The notes beneath the pieces are model-generated. The model ran no database searches. It saw nothing but the letters and a program-made list of their open reading frames with translations, and was not told the DNA's origin. From positions 123,709-187,708 of the forward strand of contig JAXLQJ010000011.1 in the NCBI GenBank assembly GCA_046331705.1: DNA of 64,000 nt, written 5' to 3'. Position 1 is the stretch's first letter, and every line of letters starts with the position of its first letter. Positions 59,401 to 64,000 of this stretch are shown piece by piece. Source of the DNA: JADJOY01 sp046331705 [NCBI: bacterium] (lineage in GTDB: Bacteria > JADJOY01). Position numbers and translations under genes: made by a program.

Positions 59401-59788
59401 CGCCGAGCGCATGGTCGGGCCCGACCTGACCGCTCATGGCCTCCGCGACGTAGGTCCAGAGCTCGGGCTCGCGGCCGCGCACGCCGAGCTTGGTGGCGCG
59501 CTCGAGATCGGCGAGCGCCTCGCCGAACTGCAGGGCCAGCGTTCGCGCCACCGCGCGGGCCAGCACGAAGCTCGCGTCGTCGCCGCGTGTTTCGAGCGCT
59601 CGGGAGAACGCGTTCGCCGCGTCGGCCGCGCGGCCGGCGCGCAGCGCGTCGAGGCCTTCGAGATAAGCGGCCAGCGCCGGCGACGTGCTCGCTGCCGGCG
59701 GTTCCGCCGCTGCGCCCAACGTCGCCGCGCCGGCGGCGATCGCCGTTGCCATCGCCAGCGTGATCGCCCAGCGCCGGGTGCTTCCCAT
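56480..59788 (-). CDS. Large exported TPR-repeat protein
   Basis: An 1102-residue exported protein. The signal peptide (~1-27) ends GAAA. Many TPR-like helical pairs fill residues ~35-960 (LEGLDALRAGRAADAANAFS, RALHDQQRYGEALDELAHAR, ALADLYAKSGQRDRAEEQLS, LYQGVALEAQGKTSEAMAAY). A short Cys-containing insert lies near 535-560. After a low-complexity Gly/Ser/Pro stretch (~905-935) and a Gln/Arg-rich helix (~965-985), a small beta-rich C-terminal domain (~995-1102) contains VGSWVATPQNRFLPGGFTFT, reminiscent of lipocalin-like or copper-resistance-type META folds. Probably a periplasmic scaffold; partner unknown. Confidence 0.85.
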   Translation of the reverse strand: MGSTRRWAITLAMATAIAAGAATLGAAAEPPAASTSPALAAYLEGLDALRAGRAADAANAFSRALETRGDDASFVLARAVARTLALQFGEALADLERATKLGVRGREPELWTYVAEAMSGQVGPDHALGGGPRSLRSDRPGLVSIPGHLAQGRDDYPTDYASFVIYDLAMRFQTARLPPDMGGAGDPAPAQRPEIREAMRRAGAWFANLKSSRADLAPAHLARGRALHDQQRYGEALDELAHARDAYPGDPEVRYWIGDSWLALGRPATARRELTIALTRRTDFAAAYLSRALAAARTGDDKRAEADLAMAARLDDDAADTAKPAIRAELARHRSDGDPAALTAQLEALARASGPGNELAEVAARLVAADARRRLRYDESYQDGLRSREDAVRADPKSADKRVEVARFLVSESENRGEAVEPRRAVETYRWQLSRTDELEHAVRVLDDALAIKADHPRALIWKAMALDGLARGDEAESLAEKGVALAHDDPEALALAARFRARRANRASAEASSLRQERCSSSSHDETRSDGVYRVTQTTCYPPSAADTARADQLDALAQRLRQGARAALEKAVSVTKGTEQALLQVDLELWFGDASKALGILEQAVAADPRSLEAQEALADLYAKSGQRDRAEEQLSIARQLVHTTAAPLLRLGWQRIERTAWQGASDVLGRARLIDPTDPRVPLYQGVALEAQGKTSEAMAAYRRAAAVAAARIASDDLGGASQPRAARDPEELSPLLTARARLAARLAASGDSDAALTLHQANARDAGRIAREQLLDFTYGAMTPNPNAKVGDSPQQPLVAAALVADAHRGAARALDSLGRADEAAKEYEAVMALATLLGADDPSKPRIGTASEPPRNTREHGGDAVPEASRWLAKRALAAGDPERAARWLAAATGTNGGGRGRDTELEELSEAVRIAQQQRATAPPPSGPSGSGDGGATDAAAAAEEAAYEAAYRGADPRARGMRGLPPDVARAMEARNDRAAAIERQRQQQAMRMAGQQFAANARVDPALVGSWVATPQNRFLPGGFTFTLDAQAKFTLAPKTGPALQGQAQAMRGSLTMIDGKTGELRQAYYELGDPNTGVWTDLDATKYDIRRQR

Positions 59789-59963
59789 CTCGTTCTCCCT
59801 GTGGTCGCGAGCTCGTGCTCACGGTAGCGTGGTCCAGTGCGCGATCGGAAGCGGCGCGGATGATCGCGGGGAGGACCGCGGGGATGCGCGTGGCGCTCCG
59901 GCGCCCCAACGCGACGCTCCTCGGCGATGACCGGCAGGCGCGGCTCCAGGACGGGAGGCGACG

Positions 59964-60413
59964 ATGGCGGATCCGATCCAGGCCATGACCGTGCGGGAGG
60001 TCGAGATCGACGGGAAGCGCTTGCCGCCGCACACCGTGGTGTGGGTGTGGGGCAAGTCGGCCGGTCAGGCACAGATCGAGTTCAAGAAGTGGCGTGGTTT
60101 GGTGCCGGTCACGGCGCTCGTGCGCTACCCGGTGGAAAGCCCGCCGCTCGAGGAGCTGCGCAAGCTCGACGGTTGCTTCGGGATGCCGGACGAGGCGTTC
60201 GAGGTCGTGCATCGGGACGACGTCCATTGCTTCGAGCTGCTGCGATGTCGGGCCCACGGACGTCGTTTCTTGCGCGATACCCGCGGCACCATCGGCTGGT
60301 ACTCGATCGTGACGTTGCTCCGCGACGACGAGCGCGGCGCGCCGGAGGACCTGTGGCGGCGCTATCACGCGCAGGACGACAGCGAGCTTCGCCTCGCGGG
60401 TCGTAGCTCGTGA
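59964..60413 (+). CDS. Small hypothetical protein
   Basis: A 149-residue soluble protein from ATG 59964, with GGGAGG ideally spaced upstream. It is rich in charged residues, with beta-like N-terminal sequence (REVEIDGKRLPPHTVVWVWG) and a Cys/His segment (HCFELLRCRAHGRRFLRD) that might bind metal. No membrane or signal region. Codon bias and ribosome site support a real gene. It is divergent from the TPR gene and upstream of the AGPS-like gene by 122 bases. Function not recognised. Confidence 0.7.
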   Translation: MADPIQAMTVREVEIDGKRLPPHTVVWVWGKSAGQAQIEFKKWRGLVPVTALVRYPVESPPLEELRKLDGCFGMPDEAFEVVHRDDVHCFELLRCRAHGRRFLRDTRGTIGWYSIVTLLRDDERGAPEDLWRRYHAQDDSELRLAGRSS

Positions 60414-60535
60414 GCCGGCGCCGCGCACCGCTCGTGGCGCGTCGATCCCCGAGCCGATTCCAGCCTCTTTCCTTGGGCGAGCGAAACCACTAGCGTCAGC
60501 GCTCGGCCCGCGCCTCGCGTGCGAGGGAGACATCC

Positions 60536-62236
60536 ATGTCGAAGAAGCACTTCCGGCCCGATTGGTCGGAGCAGCCGCCTGCGCCCGGCACGTACCGCTC
60601 GATCGCGAAGTACGGCGACCCCAAGGCTTTCAAGCATCCGAGCGACGCCTGGGTGCGCATGATGCAAGCCGAGTTCGGGCTGAGCGATGGCCACTTCGCG
60701 CGGAAGCAGCACGAGGGGAACGAGCGGGTCGTGCTGAATCGGCCTCCCGCGCTGCGCCCGGAGCAGATCGAGGCGCTCGGCGCGATCGTGGGCGGCGAGA
60801 ACGTCGCGCTCGACGACTATTCGCGGGTCAAGTACTCGTCGGGCAAGACCTCCGAGGAGATCCTGGAGACGCGCCAGGGGACGATCCGCGAGGTCGCGGA
60901 CGTGGTGGTCCATCCGCGCGACAAGCACGACGTCCAGAAGATCGTCCGGTACTGCAACGCCCAGCGCATCCCGATCACGGTCTTCGCCGCCGGTTCGTCG
61001 GTGAACTTCGGTTGCCGCCCCTACAAGGGTGGCGTGTCGCTGGCGCTCGGCACGCACATGAACAAGCTGCTCGCCGTGAACGAGCTCAATCAGACCGCGC
61101 GCGTCGAGCCCGGCATGTTCGGCCCCGCTTACGAGGACGCCCTCAACCACGCGCCCGAGCGCTTCGGCGCGAAGCGGCGCTACACGTGCGGGCATTTCCC
61201 GCAGTCGTTCGAGTACTCGACCGTCGGAGGCTGGGTGGTCACCCTCGGCTCCGGCCAGGCCTCCACCTACTACGGCGACGCCTACGACATCGTGTTCGCG
61301 CAGGAATACGTGACTCCCGTCGGCAGCTTCCGGACGATCGAGGTTCCCGCCACCGCGACCGGGCCGCGCCTCAACGACATCATGAAGGGCTCGGAAGGAA
61401 GCTTCGGCATCCTCGTCGAAGTGACCATGAAGATCTTCCGGTTCATGCCGGAGAATCGCCGCTACTTCAGCTTCATGTATCCGAGCTGGGACGCGGCGGT
61501 GAACGCGAGCCGCGAGATCCTGCAGGGCGAGTTCGGCAAGCCCGCGATCTACCGCATCTCGGACCCCGAAGAGACGGACCGGGGGCTCAAGCTCTACGGG
61601 ATGCCGTCGTTCGTGGACCCGATCCTGATCCGGCGCGGCCTCAAGCCCATGGAGCGTTGCCTGAGCCTCGGCAACGTCGAAGGCGACGCCGACTACACGC
61701 GGCTGGTGGTCAGGAAGATCAAGGCCATCGCACGCCAGCACGGCGCCATGTCGCTCGGCACGTACGCCGCGAAGAAATGGGAGCACACGCGTTACGCCGA
61801 GCCCTACATGCGTGAGGACCTCAACGACTACGGCATCCTGATCGACACGCTGGAGGCGGGTGTCTCGTGGGACAACCTCCACCGCCTGCACCAAGGCGTG
61901 CGCGCGTTCGTGAAGAGTCGCCCGGCCACGATGTGCATGACGCACGCGTCCCACTTCTACCCGCAGGGCACCAACCTCTACTTCATCTTCATCGCGAAGA
62001 TGGACCTCGACGAGTACGTGCCGTTCCAGAAGGGGATCATCGACGCCATCGTGAAGTTCGGCGGCACGCTCAGCCACCACCACGGAGTCGGGCGGTTGCT
62101 CGCCCCATGGATGGAGGAGCACCTGGGTGCCGAGCAGATGGCGGTGCTGCGCGCGTTGAAGCGCCACTTCGATCCCAACGGCATCATGAACCCCGGCGGC
62201 CAGCTGGCTCTCGACGAGATCCCGCCGCGGCGGTGA
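60536..62236 (+). CDS. FAD-linked oxidase, alkylglycerone-phosphate-synthase-like
   Basis: A 566-residue flavoprotein of the VAO/PCMH fold resembling AGPS, which makes the ether bond of alkyl lipids by exchanging the acyl chain of acyl-DHAP for a fatty alcohol. The FAD domain has VVVHPRDKHDVQKIVRYCN, the pyrophosphate loop ITVFAAGSSVNFGCRP and ARVEPGMFGPAYEDALN. The C-terminal domain has the diagnostic LSHHHGVGRLLAPWMEEHLG and FDPNGIMNPGG. The His triplet is needed in AGPS. Some relatives act as D-lactate or other hydroxy-acid dehydrogenases, so substrate is inferred. GGGAGA precedes ATG 60536. No DHAP acyltransferase is nearby. Confidence 0.85.
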   Translation: MSKKHFRPDWSEQPPAPGTYRSIAKYGDPKAFKHPSDAWVRMMQAEFGLSDGHFARKQHEGNERVVLNRPPALRPEQIEALGAIVGGENVALDDYSRVKYSSGKTSEEILETRQGTIREVADVVVHPRDKHDVQKIVRYCNAQRIPITVFAAGSSVNFGCRPYKGGVSLALGTHMNKLLAVNELNQTARVEPGMFGPAYEDALNHAPERFGAKRRYTCGHFPQSFEYSTVGGWVVTLGSGQASTYYGDAYDIVFAQEYVTPVGSFRTIEVPATATGPRLNDIMKGSEGSFGILVEVTMKIFRFMPENRRYFSFMYPSWDAAVNASREILQGEFGKPAIYRISDPEETDRGLKLYGMPSFVDPILIRRGLKPMERCLSLGNVEGDADYTRLVVRKIKAIARQHGAMSLGTYAAKKWEHTRYAEPYMREDLNDYGILIDTLEAGVSWDNLHRLHQGVRAFVKSRPATMCMTHASHFYPQGTNLYFIFIAKMDLDEYVPFQKGIIDAIVKFGGTLSHHHGVGRLLAPWMEEHLGAEQMAVLRALKRHFDPNGIMNPGGQLALDEIPPRR

Positions 62237-62294
62237 GCGCGGGCACGTTCCGCGTCGGAGATCCGATGGCGGACCGCGCTGCCGCCGGTGCGAC

Positions 62295-62762
62295 TCAAGT
62301 CGCGATCGCGTGGTAGATGCTCGCGACCGCCATGCCCATCACGATCACCGCGCCGATCGTCCAGCAGGCGGCCCGCGTCTCGTGGGAGCGCGCCGTCAGG
62401 TACGCGGCGAAATGCGCCAGACGGCTCGCGACGTACCCGTAGAAGAGCGCGCTCGCGAGCGCCACGGACGGCTGCGTGGTCACGTAGATCAGGCCCGCCG
62501 CCAGGAACGCGGGAACGTTCTCGAGGTCGTTCTGGTGGATGCGACGAATCCGATCGACGTAGTCGTTGGGCCTGGTCTGGTCGGGGCTTGGATTGGGGTT
62601 GAGCAACGACTTGCGGGTGTCCTCGGGACTTCGGAAGCCGCCGTTGGCTCTGATCATCCGGTACACCGTGAGCCAGGCCATCGCGAGCATCTTGAGGACC
62701 ATCAGTCCCGCGGCGATGACGTAGGCCCGGAACACGGGATTCTCGAGGGTGAGCGTGCTCAT
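62295..62762 (-). CDS. MAPEG-family membrane protein
   Basis: A 155-residue, four-helix membrane protein like microsomal glutathione S-transferase 1. The MAPEG signature is the charged segment RPNDYVDRIRRIHQNDLENV followed by PAFLAAGLIYV; helices lie at ~10-32, 85-105, 108-128 and 133-153. Family members conjugate or reduce lipophilic electrophiles and lipid peroxides using glutathione; the bacterial substrates are mostly unknown. Its ATG (62762) overlaps the tetR stop as ATGA, so it is expressed with and probably controlled by that regulator. The longer upstream frame only overlaps tetR. Confidence 0.88.
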   Translation of the reverse strand: MSTLTLENPVFRAYVIAAGLMVLKMLAMAWLTVYRMIRANGGFRSPEDTRKSLLNPNPSPDQTRPNDYVDRIRRIHQNDLENVPAFLAAGLIYVTTQPSVALASALFYGYVASRLAHFAAYLTARSHETRAACWTIGAVIVMGMAVASIYHAIAT

Positions 62763-63442
62763 GCGGGTTCTCCGGTTGCGGCTGCCGCGCGGAACACGGC
62801 GCCCATCTGTGTGATCAACTCTTCGTCGGAGTGCTTGAGCGGATCGCCGAACTTCTCGACCAGCGCCTTGATCGCGACGATTCCGATCGCCGCGGCGTAG
62901 GCGCAGAACGCGAGCCGGCGGGGATCCATTCGCGAGCCGCGTGAGCGCCGGCCGCGGCGCTGGGCGGCGACCTTGCGCTCGGCGCCGCCATAGAGCTGCT
63001 CGTTGAGCGGGCGGATGCGAGCGATCTGCGCCGAGCCGATGAGGCTCTTGGCGTCGTAGAGCTGGACCTGCTGCATCACCAGCCGGAACACGTCGAGCCG
63101 CTTGGCGTAGCGCTCGACGTAGGTTCGGATGATCGCTTCGAGCGCGGCGCCACCATCGGCGGCAGCCTCCACGGCGGCGGCGATCTCGGCTGCCTCGCGC
63201 TCGCATTCCTCGAGCCAGATCTCGAAGACCAGCTCTTCCTTCGACGCGAAGTGGTAGAGCAGCCCCTGCTTGGTGACGCCGGCCTCGCGGGCGACGGCCT
63301 CGAGCGTCAGGCCCGCGACACCGTCCCGCAGCAGCACGGCGCGCGCGGCCTGCTGGATCTCCTGGCGGGCAGCCGTGCGGCGCCGCGCCAACCGCGCCTC
63401 TCGCTGGGCGGCACTCGGCCGTGCTGGCAGCGATCGCGTCAT
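62759..63442 (-). CDS. TetR-family repressor
   Basis: A 227-residue regulator. The N-terminal helix-turn-helix is AVLLRDGVAGLTLEAVAREA and GVTKQGLLYHFASKEEL (about residues 37-73). The C-terminal ligand domain is helical, with an Arg-rich insertion (AAQRRGRRSRGSRMDPRR, ~160-178). It overlaps the MAPEG gene by 4 bases. A 19-bp near-perfect palindrome overlaps its predicted -35 box, so autorepression is likely. ATG 63442 has no Shine-Dalgarno and lies only a few bases from the predicted transcription start, so the mRNA may be leaderless. The inducer is unknown, perhaps a lipophilic compound or acyl chain. Confidence 0.92.
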   Translation of the reverse strand: MTRSLPARPSAAQREARLARRRTAARQEIQQAARAVLLRDGVAGLTLEAVAREAGVTKQGLLYHFASKEELVFEIWLEECEREAAEIAAAVEAAADGGAALEAIIRTYVERYAKRLDVFRLVMQQVQLYDAKSLIGSAQIARIRPLNEQLYGGAERKVAAQRRGRRSRGSRMDPRRLAFCAYAAAIGIVAIKALVEKFGDPLKHSDEELITQMGAVFRAAAATGEPA

Positions 63443-63451
63443 GATGTACCA

Positions 63452-63480
63452 ACAATATATTTAACTTGACCATTGGTCAA
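63452..63480 (-). promoter_or_regulatory. Promoter of the tetR-MAPEG operon
   Basis: Reading the minus strand, TTGACC (63480-63475) is a good -35 box. After 17 bases, TATTGT (63457-63452) is a fair -10 box; TATATT at 15-base spacing is an alternative. The region is strikingly AT-rich for this window. Transcription would start close to 63445, almost at the ATG. Confidence 0.6.
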
Positions 63481-63482
63481 GT
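63464..63482. promoter_or_regulatory. Palindromic TetR-type operator
   Basis: ACTTGACCA and TGGTCAAGT form 9-bp perfect arms around one central T, the form expected for a TetR dimer site. It covers the -35 box of the tetR promoter. A further half-site GGTCAAG lies just beyond (63487-63493). Confidence 0.8.
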
Positions 63483-63699
63483 CATCGGTCAAGCCGAGTG
63501 GCGAGTCGCCCGATCTCCAGCGCAGGGGCGTTCGCGTCGCCCGAACGGAACGGACGCGCGCGAGCCGGCGTCGGACGAATCGTTTCCGTCGCGCTGGCGC
63601 GTCGGCAGAAATCGGGGTCGGAGACGGGAGCGGGCGCGGCTCTGGTGCGCTTGGGGCGCTCTTCGCCGACGGTTGCGAGAGCGCGACCGCGGATGTCCG

Positions 63700-64000
63700 T
63701 CAGCCGCGTGCTGCCGGCGCAGGTTCGCGGGCGAGCAGCCGCGCCGCAGCGCCGGCATACGCGACCTCCACGAACAGGATCGCCACCAGAAGCGGGTGGG
63801 GCACGCCGTCGACGGCGAGGCTCACGACGCGCCCGAGCGCGAAGCCGCCCATGAAGACCGCGAGCGCCGCCAGCGCCGTTCGAGCGTGCTCGGCGCGTCG
63901 GGCGCCGAGCTCGAAGAGCACCGCGAACGCGACGAGGAGGCCGCCGTAAGCCGAGCGGATGATCGCGAGCTCGGTCACCGAGCGAAGGGTGACGCCGTAG
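63700..64000 (-). CDS. DUF4345-like membrane protein, 5' end outside the window
   Basis: The visible part is a small membrane protein with about three to four hydrophobic helices. The upstream residues YGVTLRS and then IIRSAYGGLLVAFAVLFELG, together with GGFALGRVVSLAVDGVPHP, match the DUF4345 pattern (a YG segment, R-x-x-YGG, and GR-x-x-S...DG). An internal GTG at 63978 could start a 92-residue product, but the conserved YGVTL sequence before it is still open to the window edge, so the gene very likely begins outside. It ends 207 bases before the operator region of tetR. Function of the family is unknown. Confidence 0.7.
   Translation of the reverse strand, partial: YGVTLRSVTELAIIRSAYGGLLVAFAVLFELGARRAEHARTALAALAVFMGGFALGRVVSLAVDGVPHPLLVAILFVEVAYAGAAARLLAREPAPAARG

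Overview
The window is GC-rich bacterial chromosome, very high in GC at third codon positions, with dense gene packing and many 1-4 bp start/stop overlaps. The mix of genes (cobalamin-dependent MetH, diaminopimelate lysine pathway, HslUV, FtsH, Lgt/LspA, an HD-GYP regulator, a VLCAD-like acyl-CoA dehydrogenase, an alkylglycerone-phosphate-synthase-like oxidase, an Flp-type pilin, a lipase-maturation-factor homologue) points to a Gram-negative aerobe, perhaps a relative of the former Deltaproteobacteria (Myxococcota/Desulfobacterota) or an uncultured high-GC phylum. That placement is inference. No rRNA, tRNA, CRISPR array, IS element or prophage was seen.

Layout. 1-3074 (minus): topoisomerase VI B and A subunits, a system typical of archaea and plants and uncommon in bacteria, plus the start of a gene leaving the left edge. 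3278-3914: orphan Flp pilin and a small membrane protein. 4201-6166 (plus): periplasmic cyclophilin, then a frameshifted, motif-degenerate adenylate-forming enzyme. 6218-8883 (minus): lspA, an unusually long lgt and a small lipoprotein. 8969-11829: zinc-ribbon protein, PilZ protein, HD-GYP response regulator and a small unknown. 11896-20276 (minus): a GT4 glycosyltransferase with three alkaline-phosphatase-superfamily proteins, one fused to a flippase-like membrane domain and one broken by a frameshift. This looks like an envelope glycolipid or polymer modification locus and is the best candidate for an undescribed system. 20596-21297 (plus): a NarL-type regulator divergent from it.

21356-33306 (minus): argH, an FN3 lipoprotein with an LptM-like N-terminus, metH, then sulfotransferase, lysA, dapF, dapA and dapB, with one plus-strand SRPBCC gene between metH and the sulfotransferase. 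This is the widespread argH-lptM-lysA-dapF neighbourhood expanded by inserted genes. 34458-37827 (plus): a secreted repeat protein with a C-terminal sorting-like tail and a TerB-like protein. 37875-44169 (minus): hslV-hslU-argB-argD-argF-argG, preceded further upstream by a plus-strand lipoprotein and a minus-strand XerC-type recombinase.

47039-55688 (plus): acyl-CoA dehydrogenase, lipase-maturation-factor homologue, HtrA protease, FtsH, exonuclease III and a GT-B-like protein. 55764-59788 (minus): membrane protein and an 1102-residue TPR protein. 59964-62236 (plus): a small unknown and the AGPS-like flavoprotein, convergent with a tetR-MAPEG pair that has a clear palindromic operator over its promoter. 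A DUF4345-like membrane gene runs off the right edge.

Both frameshifts equal one missing base and both lie in a CGCCGCG context, so sequencing or assembly error must be excluded before either gene is called a pseudogene.
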